From the NCBI GenBank assembly GCA_002306055.1, contig DBRR01000011.1:1185-13749 (forward strand): 12,565 nucleotides of DNA, in the 5' to 3' direction. The notes under the pieces are model-generated. The model was not told where the DNA came from. It was given only the letters and a program-made list of their open reading frames with translations, and did no database searches. Position 1 is the stretch's first letter. Each line of letters begins with the position of its first letter. This document shows, one piece after another, positions 6,671-12,565 of this stretch. The stretch comes from Anaerolineaceae bacterium UBA1363. Lineage in GTDB: Bacteria; Chloroflexota; Anaerolineae; Anaerolineales; Anaerolineaceae. Made by a program: the position numbers and the translations under genes.

Positions 6671-8064
6671 GCCCGACCTCCCACGTTGATTTGAACCTTA
6701 ATTGCCGGTCCGCCCATACCCACCGGGATCATCTGCTTTTTTCCGCACATGCCCGAATTGGTCCAGGTGACAGTGTCGCTGACCATATCGGCTGTCTTGA
6801 GCACCTCAAACGCCACACCGGAGACGGTCGTGTCTTTCACGGCGCGTCCGAGCTTGCCGTTCTTGATCTCATATCCCATTGGCACACCGAACATGAATTC
6901 ACCCGTTGAATCCGCCTGACCGTTGTTCATGTCAGTGAAGAAATAGCCATCTTCAACCGAAGCGATCATGTCTTCCAGCTTATCGTTGCCGGGCAGGATG
7001 CAGGTGTTGCGCATCCGGATCAGCGGTTCGTCAGAGAAATCAAAAGCGCGGGCGTTGCCATTCGGTGTATGACCGTATTTCAAGGCTGATTCTTTATTGT
7101 GCATGTAGCCTGTGAGAATGCCATTTTCGATCAGCATTTGGTCCTGGGCCAACGTGCCTTCATCGTCCACGAAAACCGGCACAGGTGCCAGCTTTCCAAA
7201 GGCATCATGGGCAATATCCACCAGGCTGACCTTTTCACTGGCAACCTGTTTGCCAAACATCGGACCGCCTACGGAACCGGTTTCCACAAAATCCGCCTCC
7301 ACGGTATGCCCGACCGCCTCATGCGCCAGGATGCCCGCCAGGTCCGAATCGAGAATGACAGTTTGGATGCCGGGTTTGGCATAAACGCCCTCGGCTTTCA
7401 AAATAAGCTGTTCGTATTGTTTTTCGATGTCGCCAAAAAGGTCTTCTGCGTTTGGAAACTTGTTCAGGAAGTTACCATACCCACCCATCACCTTGTAGAG
7501 CTCCACGGGTTGACCGTCTTTATCCTGGGTGGTCAGGAAAACGTAAACGTTGGACCGCGGTACATACGAGTGCGAGACTACGCCGTCGCTGGTGTAGAGC
7601 AACTTCTCCATATCGAGCACTCGGGCGACAATCCGCCGGCTGAGCAGCCTTGGGAAGCGTTCGGCGATGTAGCTGTCGAGTTCATCGACGATGCCCAGCA
7701 GATAACTCTGCTCCACCGGCACATCCTGCTCGAGCCCATCCTTACGGGTAAAAGGCGCGTTGGCAGGGAAGTCCGGCTTGCCTCGCTGGACGTGGCGATC
7801 CAGAAAGGCGGCATTGTTAGTGGCGGTTTGGACCACCCGTGCGATCGCCTCCAGATCGTCCCCGTAGCCAGTGCCTGAGGCAAAGCCGTAAGCCCCTCCC
7901 TTGACTACCCGCGCCGAAAGACCCCGGCTGGTGCCGCTGTTGTTAGCAGTCAGGCTGCCGTTGAGCATCACCACGGAGCGATTGCGATTCTGTTGAGCGC
8001 GAAGTTCGGTGTATCCCGAAAAACCATATTTGTTGACATACGCTTGAAGAAAATCCTGAAGCAT
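6667..8064 (-). CDS. tldD: TldD, catalytic zinc subunit of TldD/TldE protease
   Basis: This 465-aa metallopeptidase subunit carries the active-site motif HEAVGH (His248, Glu249, His253; HExxxH) and a C-terminal GMCGK with Cys440, the expected third zinc ligand. Together with TldE it degrades unstructured peptides and matures some peptide antibiotics or cofactors (microcin B17; PQQ-type precursors in relatives). Here no modified-peptide cluster is present, so a general peptide-turnover role is as likely. Length is family-typical and no membrane segment is seen. The ATG has a strong AGGAGGT 5 nt upstream. It is first of a two-gene operon and diverges from the 8222 gene across 157 bp. Confidence 0.95.
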   Translation of the reverse strand: MLQDFLQAYVNKYGFSGYTELRAQQNRNRSVVMLNGSLTANNSGTSRGLSARVVKGGAYGFASGTGYGDDLEAIARVVQTATNNAAFLDRHVQRGKPDFPANAPFTRKDGLEQDVPVEQSYLLGIVDELDSYIAERFPRLLSRRIVARVLDMEKLLYTSDGVVSHSYVPRSNVYVFLTTQDKDGQPVELYKVMGGYGNFLNKFPNAEDLFGDIEKQYEQLILKAEGVYAKPGIQTVILDSDLAGILAHEAVGHTVEADFVETGSVGGPMFGKQVASEKVSLVDIAHDAFGKLAPVPVFVDDEGTLAQDQMLIENGILTGYMHNKESALKYGHTPNGNARAFDFSDEPLIRMRNTCILPGNDKLEDMIASVEDGYFFTDMNNGQADSTGEFMFGVPMGYEIKNGKLGRAVKDTTVSGVAFEVLKTADMVSDTVTWTNSGMCGKKQMIPVGMGGPAIKVQINVGGRA

Positions 8065-8092
8065 TTACCACCTCCTGTTAAACCTTCCGAGA

Positions 8093-8133
8093 ATGATACC
8101 ACTGCTAAACAGCAAAGGACCAAAATTTGTCAA
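8093..8133 (-). promoter_or_regulatory. Possible promoter elements for tldD
   Basis: The minus strand has an exact TTGACA (8133-8128) and a TATCAT (8098-8093), but they are 29 bp apart, too far for one sigma-70 promoter. One of them may belong to a promoter whose other half is weak. The call is tentative. Confidence 0.22.
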
Positions 8134-8170
8134 ATACCAAGCATGCAGTCTCATCCGCCCAGTTTTAAAC

Positions 8171-8199
8171 TTGCTTCCAGCGCCTGCGAATGCTACACT
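8171..8199 (+). promoter_or_regulatory. Putative promoter of the 8222-polA operon
   Basis: TTGCTT (8171-8176), a 17-bp spacer and TACACT (8194-8199) preceded by TGC form an extended -10 type promoter. Transcription would start near 8206, leaving a short leader that contains GAAAGGCGG just before the ATG at 8222. Confidence 0.45.
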
Positions 8200-8221
8200 T
8201 AAGCGAGGTGAAAGGCGGTTC

Positions 8222-8755
8222 ATGGCAATTCCAGAACAGCAGATCAACTATCAGACCATTCTGAACAAATACCGACACCGATTCCCCGAAGGGATGCTTG
8301 GCGTGTTGATTTTTAATGGCAACAAGCTCGAAGCTTCGAGCGGTTCCCTTCTGCCTGAATCATTGGAGGGTTTTCCGCCACCGGCCACACCCCAAAAAAT
8401 TAACGCACGCAGAGTGAACGAACAGCCCTGCCTGGTCTACAGCGACTTCCTGCCGGATAAAAAGCAGGTATGCCTGATCTTCCCTGCCCACGTGCGCCTT
8501 TCTTCCTTGCGAAGTCAGGCTGCCAAAGCCATCGAAGAACTCAAGGTCTTGAGCGTACCAAAAACCAGCGGTCTGAGCAGCCATGAGGAAGAAGTGCTGG
8601 CGGAATTCATCCAGGCTGCTACCAGTTCAAAATACGCCCAGGATGCTGAAAGCCACACCAAGCCTGTGCGCGTAAGCGAAACGCAAACCACGCCAAAATC
8701 AGCCCAATCCGCCACGCAAGCGCTCTACTGGCCTTACTGGTTCCAAGTTTTCTAA
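8222..8755 (+). CDS. Unrecognised 177-aa protein co-transcribed with polA
   Basis: I do not recognise this family. I chose ATG 8222 because GAAAGGCGG lies just upstream; the longer in-frame start at 8093 has no ribosome site and overlaps the likely promoter. Residues 10-115 look folded: a charged helix, a strand GMLGVLIFNG (24-33), a proline-rich turn, a strand pair around QPCLVYSDF and QVCLIFPAH, then a long helix LRSQAAKAIEELKVL (96-110). This order weakly recalls small roadblock/profilin-like folds, but no diagnostic residue supports it. Residues 140-166 are a polar Ser/Thr/Gln linker, followed by a strongly aromatic tail LYWPYWFQVF (168-177). No signal peptide or transmembrane helix is evident. 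The stop is 10 nt before the polA ATG, so the two are presumably co-transcribed. Confidence 0.75.
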   Translation: MAIPEQQINYQTILNKYRHRFPEGMLGVLIFNGNKLEASSGSLLPESLEGFPPPATPQKINARRVNEQPCLVYSDFLPDKKQVCLIFPAHVRLSSLRSQAAKAIEELKVLSVPKTSGLSSHEEEVLAEFIQAATSSKYAQDAESHTKPVRVSETQTTPKSAQSATQALYWPYWFQVF

Positions 8756-8765
8756 AGAGGTGCTC

Positions 8766-11594
8766 ATGCCCAAAATTCTCTATTTGCTCGACGGTCACGC
8801 CATCGCATATCGCGCTTACTTTGCCCTGACTTCCGGTGGATCCACCCGTTGGGCAACCAGCTCCGGTGAGCCTACCGCTGGCATTTATGGCTTTGCCAGC
8901 ATGCTGCTGAAACTGCTCGAGCAGGAAGAGCCGGACTACCTTGCTGTTTCTTTCGACACCGGGAAAACCTTCCGCCACGAGATGTACCCCGAATATAAGG
9001 GCACCCGCGCCAAAATGCCGGATGATCTGCGCGCGCAAATTGAACGCATCCGCGAGATGGTGGACTGCTTTAACATCCCCCGCATCGAGGTGGAGAATTA
9101 CGAGGCGGATGACGTCATCGGTAGCCTTGCCACCTGGGCAACCACCAAGGAAGGGTTGGGGGTCAAGATCATCACAGGCGACCGCGACCTGCTGCAGCTG
9201 GTGAATAACCGCATCGTGGTAAGTCTGCCTAACCCCAAAAGCGGTCAGACTGACGACTACTTTGCCGAAGATGTTGAAGCCAGGCTGGGCGTGTTGCCAG
9301 AGCAGGTGGTGGACTATAAAGCGCTGCTTGGCGACGCCTCAGATAACATCCCGGGCGTGAAAGGAGTGGGTGAGAAAACTGCCGTGAAGCTGCTCAAGCA
9401 ATATGGCAACCTTGACAATATCTATGCGCACCTCTCAGAGATCCCCGGAAAAGTCGGAAAAGACCTGGCAGCCGGTAAGGAGCTTGCCTATCTGAGCCGG
9501 GATCTGGCACGCATCCGCACCGATCTGCCAGTCACACTTGACCTCGATCAGGCAAAGCCAAGCCGCTTTGATCCTCTGGCAGTGGAAAAGCTGTTCCACC
9601 AGCTTGAGTTCCGCACACTAACGCAGCGTTTGAAGAAGCTCAATCAGCGCCTCAAACCTTCGTTGATGGCTCAGCCGGAGCAGGAGAGTCTTTTTGGCAG
9701 TGAACCCGCTCCAACAGCACCCAAACCCGACGAGCCTCTCAAGACAGATTTCGAAACTGTTGTTGTGGACAGCCCTGAGAAGCTGAATTCCTGTGTGAAT
9801 AACCTCAAAAGTGCCAGTGTGATCGCCTTTGACACCGAAACCACCGGAATCAATCCGCTTCAGGACCAACTTGTGGGCATTTCGCTGACGGGCAGCCCGG
9901 AAAAAGGGTATTACTTCCCTGTTGGGCACGACAAAGGGCAACAATTGCCGCTTGATGACGTGCTTTCCGCCTTGAAACCACTCCTGACTAATCCTAAGAT
10001 CGCCAAAATAGCGCACAATGCCAAGTATGATCTCTTGGTTCTGCGCCAGGTGGGGGTTGAGGTCAGCCCAATCACTTTCGACACAATGGTGGCGGAGTGG
10101 TTGATCACGCCCGATTCACGCCACCTGGGTTTGAAAGCGTTAGCCTGGGTGCGGTTGGGGGTGGAGATGACCTCCATCGAGGACCTGATCGGCAAAGGCA
10201 AAAACCAGATTACCATGGCGCAGGTGCCCATCGCCGAGGCAGCACCCTATGCCGCTGCTGATGCGGTCATGACCCTACGGCTGCTGCCATTGCAGGAGGC
10301 TGACTTGCAGTCCCATGGAGTCGATAAACTCAACCGTGAGATCGAGGTTAAGCTCATCCCCGTCCTGGCAGATATGGAGGAAGCTGGCATTCTGTTGGAT
10401 TTGCCGTTCTTCGAGCGGTTCTCTCAGGAACTCGTCCAGGAGATCCGCCAGCTTGAGCAGGCCATTTACCAGCAGGCAGGCGAGGAATTTAACATCAATT
10501 CCACCCAAAAGCTTTCGGACGTGCTCTTTAAAAAGTTAGCGCTCGACCCGCCTGACGTTACCAAGAAAACCAGCAGCGGAAAGTTTTCAACGGCTGCCGG
10601 CGTGCTGGAGGAGATGAGGGGCATCCACCCGATCATTGAACTGATTTTAAATTACCGTGAACTAACCAAACTTCAATCCACATACGTGGACGCATTACCG
10701 CACCAGGTAAACCCCAAAACCGGTCGGGTTCACACCACATTTAACCAGACAGGCACCGTCACAGGCCGTATCGCCTCGCAAAATCCGAATCTGCAGAACA
10801 TCCCAACCCGAACCGACCTTGGGCGCCGCGTTCGGCAGGGTTTTATCGCTGCGCCTGGCAAAAAGCTCCTGGCAGTTGATTACTCCCAGATTGAACTGCG
10901 GATCGTGGCGCATATCGCCCAGGATGAAGCCATGATAGAGGCTTTCCATAAAGGGCAGGATATCCACGCCACCACCGCAGCTGCGATCTACGGTGTGCCA
11001 ATCGAGCAGGTGACCAAGCAGCAGCGCCGCCATGCGAAAGCCATCAATTTCGGCTTGATCTATGGCATGAGCCCCTTCGGCCTGACGCGCGCCACCGACC
11101 TGACCCTGGCGGAAGCCGAAAACTTCGTCAAGGAATACTTCAAGGAATTCCCGGGTGTGAAAGCCTGGTTGGATAAAACACGCGTTGAAGCTGCCCAAAC
11201 CGGCAGTGTGGAAACGCTTTTGGGGCGCAAACGCTACTTTCCGAACCTGAAGGCTGGCACAAATTTCGCCATGCGGCAAAGGGAAGAACGCGAAGCGATC
11301 AATGCTCCTATCCAGGGAACTGCTGCTGATATCATTAAAATTGCCATGGTACGTCTGCCGGATGCCCTGCGCTCGGCAGGTCTCAAAGCCCAGATGCTGC
11401 TGCAGGTGCACGATGAGTTGATTTTTGAAGTGCCCGACACCGAGGTTGAAAAAACGATGAAGGTCGTGAAGGATGTGATGGAACATGCCCTGGAACTCTC
11501 CGTCCCGTTGGTCACAGAAGCACGGCTTGGCAGCAATTGGGGCGAGCTGGAGAAGGTGGACGAGGAACCAGTAGTGGTTGACCTGGAAGAGTAA
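8766..11594 (+). CDS. polA: DNA polymerase I, three-domain
   Basis: This 942-aa enzyme fills gaps and removes primers in repair and Okazaki-fragment maturation. Residues 1-295 form the 5' nuclease (LLDGHAIAYRAYFA, NYEADDVIG, TGDRDLL, LGDASDNIPGVKGVG). A Pro/Glu-rich linker (about 297-327) carries QESLF. The 3'-5' exonuclease is intact: DTET (Asp356, Glu358), NAKYD (Asn418, Asp422), YAAAD (Asp499). The polymerase has VDYSQIELR (Asp705), the O-helix RRHAKAINFGLIYG (Arg754, Lys758, Phe762, Tyr766) and VHDE (Asp883). An acidic tail of about 13 residues follows the usual NW end. I chose ATG 8766, with AAAGAGG about 5 nt upstream, over the GTG at 8760, which overlaps that site. It follows the 177-aa gene by 10 nt. 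I see no strong U-tract terminator after it. Confidence 0.97.
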   Translation: MPKILYLLDGHAIAYRAYFALTSGGSTRWATSSGEPTAGIYGFASMLLKLLEQEEPDYLAVSFDTGKTFRHEMYPEYKGTRAKMPDDLRAQIERIREMVDCFNIPRIEVENYEADDVIGSLATWATTKEGLGVKIITGDRDLLQLVNNRIVVSLPNPKSGQTDDYFAEDVEARLGVLPEQVVDYKALLGDASDNIPGVKGVGEKTAVKLLKQYGNLDNIYAHLSEIPGKVGKDLAAGKELAYLSRDLARIRTDLPVTLDLDQAKPSRFDPLAVEKLFHQLEFRTLTQRLKKLNQRLKPSLMAQPEQESLFGSEPAPTAPKPDEPLKTDFETVVVDSPEKLNSCVNNLKSASVIAFDTETTGINPLQDQLVGISLTGSPEKGYYFPVGHDKGQQLPLDDVLSALKPLLTNPKIAKIAHNAKYDLLVLRQVGVEVSPITFDTMVAEWLITPDSRHLGLKALAWVRLGVEMTSIEDLIGKGKNQITMAQVPIAEAAPYAAADAVMTLRLLPLQEADLQSHGVDKLNREIEVKLIPVLADMEEAGILLDLPFFERFSQELVQEIRQLEQAIYQQAGEEFNINSTQKLSDVLFKKLALDPPDVTKKTSSGKFSTAAGVLEEMRGIHPIIELILNYRELTKLQSTYVDALPHQVNPKTGRVHTTFNQTGTVTGRIASQNPNLQNIPTRTDLGRRVRQGFIAAPGKKLLAVDYSQIELRIVAHIAQDEAMIEAFHKGQDIHATTAAAIYGVPIEQVTKQQRRHAKAINFGLIYGMSPFGLTRATDLTLAEAENFVKEYFKEFPGVKAWLDKTRVEAAQTGSVETLLGRKRYFPNLKAGTNFAMRQREEREAINAPIQGTAADIIKIAMVRLPDALRSAGLKAQMLLQVHDELIFEVPDTEVEKTMKVVKDVMEHALELSVPLVTEARLGSNWGELEKVDEEPVVVDLEE

Positions 11595-11620
11595 TATAAG
11601 TCTGTGTGTGAATGCTTGGT

Positions 11621-11670
11621 TATGCCAGCGTATTTTTGATTGTGCCAGCGCATCTTTGATTGTGCTGGCG
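11621..11670 (+). repeat. 20-bp tandem repeat downstream of polA, 2.5 units
   Basis: TATGCCAGCGTATTTTTGAT is followed directly by TGTGCCAGCGCATCTTTGAT (17 of 20 matching) and a half unit TGTGCTGGCG. It begins 27 nt after the polA stop. A related GATTGTGTCGGCG recurs near 11798. Confidence 0.7.
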
Positions 11671-11707
11671 TCCCGCCAAGCACAGGGTTTGACTGCAGGT
11701 CTCCACA
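11661..11707 (+). repeat. Dispersed 'AGGTCTC' element, copy 3, with hairpin
   Basis: TGTGCT-GGCG pairs with CGCC-A-AGCACA (10 bp, one bulge) over 11661-11684, followed by AGGGTTTGACTGCAGGTCTC. The hairpin is the best candidate for polA termination, although only a short T run follows. It is co-oriented with polA. The second part matches 11842-11866 almost exactly. Confidence 0.6.
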
Positions 11708-11811
11708 AGCCTGTAAAAGAATGAAGCCTCCGGCTAAAGCCCGTAATCGGCAGGGATGCCGTTACGATCGGTCTCAGTTTTTGTGAGCGAATAACTGATT
11801 GTGTCGGCGCC

Positions 11812-11870
11812 CTCGGTGCGAAGCCTCCCAGTGGGACCGAGCACAGGGTTTGACCGCAGGTCTCCACAAA
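11812..11870 (+). repeat. Dispersed 'AGGTCTC' element, copy 4
   Basis: CTCGGT (11812-11817) pairs with ACCGAG (11836-11841) around a loop holding CCCAGTGGG. Then comes CACAGGGTTTGACCGCAGGTCTCCACAA, matching copy 3 in all but one base across that core. The span CCGAGCAC...TGACCG.AGGTCTC also aligns to the reverse complements of 358-405 and 4435-4482 (about 22 of 28 positions). Confidence 0.6.
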
Positions 11871-11891
11871 CGTGTGAAAAAGATAAAGCAC

Positions 11892-11997
11892 GTAGGTCAG
11901 GTTCTTCATTTGAACCTGACGTCACACATGCTGGGAATTAATGACCTCCACATAGGTGGGCTTCCGATGTCAGGTTGAACTGCGCAACCTGACCTAC
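11892..11997. repeat. BIME-like GTAGGTCAGGTT unit, copy A
   Basis: A forward hairpin (GTAGGTCAGGTTC, 6-nt loop, then GAACCTGACGTC) and an inverted one (CAGGTTG...CAACCTG) ending in ACCTAC form a two-REP unit of 106 bp. It is related to 4535-4591 and 12306-12385. Confidence 0.75.
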
Positions 11998-12020
11998 GAC
12001 CAGACCTATAGAATTCAGAC

Positions 12021-12092
12021 GTAGGAGCGAAGCAATTTAATATAATCGCATTGCTGTTCAAAAGTTATCATTATTGAATGCTTCGCTCCTAC
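12021..12092. repeat. 72-bp palindromic element GTAGGAGCGAAGCA, complete copy
   Basis: The ends GTAGGAGCGAAGCA (12021-12034) and TGCTTCGCTCCTAC (12079-12092) are perfect 14-bp inverted repeats. The AT-rich interior has no coding capacity. A second, interrupted copy starts at 12409. Confidence 0.75.
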
Positions 12093-12140
12093 CGGTGAAA
12101 TCAATAACAATATTGGAAACCGGAAATGCAGGCTGCCGAC

Positions 12141-12258
12141 TGTCATTGCGAACCTCTTTTGTGAAGCAATCTAGAATCTGTTCGAAACAGTAATTGTTGT
12201 GAATCACCAGCAGTGCTTGAGATTGGCAGTTTAGATCGCTTCGTTCCTCGCGATGACA
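12141..12258. repeat. 118-bp 'TCATTGCGA...GAAGCAATC' repeat
   Basis: The left end TGTCATTGCGAAC...GAAGCAATC and the right end GATCGCTTCGTTCCTCGCGATGACA (shown here only by its parts: GATCGCTTCG, CCTCGCGATGACA) are imperfect inverted repeats. This type of intergenic repeat is familiar from many unrelated bacterial genomes. It lacks the GTAG edge of the other families here. Confidence 0.65.
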
Positions 12259-12305
12259 GGTAAAAGAACGTTGGGATAAGCGAGACCACACTCAGCTTGG
12301 TATGT

Positions 12306-12385
12306 GTAAGTCAGGTTCTTCATTTGAACCTGACGTCCCTAATGATGGTTTCTGACGTCAGGTTGAACTGCGCAACCTGACCTAC
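12306..12385. repeat. BIME-like GTAGGTCAGGTT unit, copy B
   Basis: This 80-bp unit has the same two-hairpin layout as 11892-11997, with a shorter middle and GTAAG instead of GTAGG at its left edge. Its right half and the following DNA (12357-12446) match 11969-12058 in 89 of 90 positions. Confidence 0.75.
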
Positions 12386-12408
12386 GACCAGACCTATAGA
12401 ATTCAGAC

Positions 12409-12470
12409 GTAGGATCGAAGCAATTTAATATAATCGCATTGCTGTTTCCTAGCTATCCGTATAGAATGCT
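12409..12470. repeat. GTAGGATCGAAGCA element, interrupted copy
   Basis: This second copy of the 12021-12092 element keeps the left end and the AT-rich interior but stops at GAATGCT. The expected TCGCTCCTAC end is replaced by the right arm of the window-spanning inverted repeat, which begins at 12468. Confidence 0.65.
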
Positions 12471-12565
12471 GTTTAGACAAGTATGATTGTTTACACATTA
12501 TCCGGGGTGATTATTTACAGGTTAGGGGCAGACCCCTGTGTCTGCCCCTACGAAAGCCACCTTTC
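12468..12565 (-). repeat. Right arm of 98-bp inverted repeat
   Basis: This is the reverse complement of 18-115 over its whole length. The embedded hairpin has stem arms 12526-12533 and 12540-12547, loop 12534-12539, and a closing CTAC at 12548-12551. The sequence ends exactly where the match ends, so the true repeat may extend beyond the window. Confidence 0.9.

Noticed and set aside
8093..8221. An N-terminal extension of the 177-aa protein starting at 8093.
   Set aside because: No ribosome site precedes 8093 and the extension covers the likely promoter; 8222 has a good site.
10695..11909. A 404-codon open frame antisense to the 3' part of polA.
   Set aside because: It is a shadow of the polA reading frame: no family motifs, a His/Phe-rich composition typical of antisense translation, and it runs into repeats.
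18..12565. The whole window as one composite transposon bounded by its terminal inverted repeats.
   Set aside because: The interior is housekeeping genes, no transposase or integrase is present, and the arms consist of dispersed REP-like sequence.
11595..12565. A CRISPR array, suggested by the several short repeats.
   Set aside because: The repeats are palindromic families at irregular spacing with different lengths, without uniform spacers or cas genes.

Overview
This is a bacterial chromosomal segment of ordinary, moderately GC-rich metabolic and DNA-repair genes separated by intergenic DNA packed with small palindromic repeats. The gene set (stand-alone SagB-type dehydrogenase, TldD/TldE pair, dCMP deaminase, three-domain DNA polymerase I) and the style of the repeats suggest an Anaerolineae-like Chloroflexota, but nothing here fixes the taxonomy. 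I see no rRNA, tRNA, CRISPR array, phage gene, transposase or plasmid function.

Layout. Positions 1-462 are intergenic: the left arm of a 98-bp inverted repeat shared with the far end of the window, a 154-bp element with GTAGGGCG/CGCCCTAC ends, one copy of a dispersed 'AGGTCTC' element, and a clear intrinsic terminator. Next comes a minus-strand operon, read from 3214 down to 463: dCMP deaminase, pirin-family protein and dihydrolipoyl dehydrogenase (gaps of 19 and 12 nt). Upstream of it, also on the minus strand, lies a SagB-type FMN dehydrogenase (4248-3421). Positions 4290-5340 hold about 1 kb of repeats without a convincing gene. Then comes a minus-strand tldD-tldE(pmbA) operon (8064-5348) with a 4-nt ATGA overlap. 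From a short divergent intergenic region a plus-strand operon starts: an unrecognised 177-aa protein (8222-8755) followed 10 nt later by polA (8766-11594). The last 970 bp (11595-12565) are again all repeats, ending in the right arm of the inverted repeat.

How the genes relate. Lpd is the E3 subunit of 2-oxoacid dehydrogenase or glycine-cleavage complexes; pirins have been reported to modulate pyruvate dehydrogenase, so their adjacency may be functional. dCMP deaminase feeds dTTP synthesis. TldD/TldE is a zinc protease heterodimer known from peptide maturation, and SagB-type enzymes are azoline oxidases in some peptide natural-product pathways, but no cyclodehydratase or credible precursor peptide is present. 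PolA has all three domains with intact catalytic motifs.

The least ordinary part of the window is its repeat content. At least six unrelated-looking palindromic families share the same edge, a GTAG tetranucleotide before a hairpin, often paired with an inverted partner ending in CTAC. This is the architecture of REP/BIME elements mobilised by RAYT (TnpA-REP) transposases, none of which is encoded here. A further four-copy family lies in the same direction as the neighbouring genes' transcription in all four places. I found no convincing new multi-gene system.
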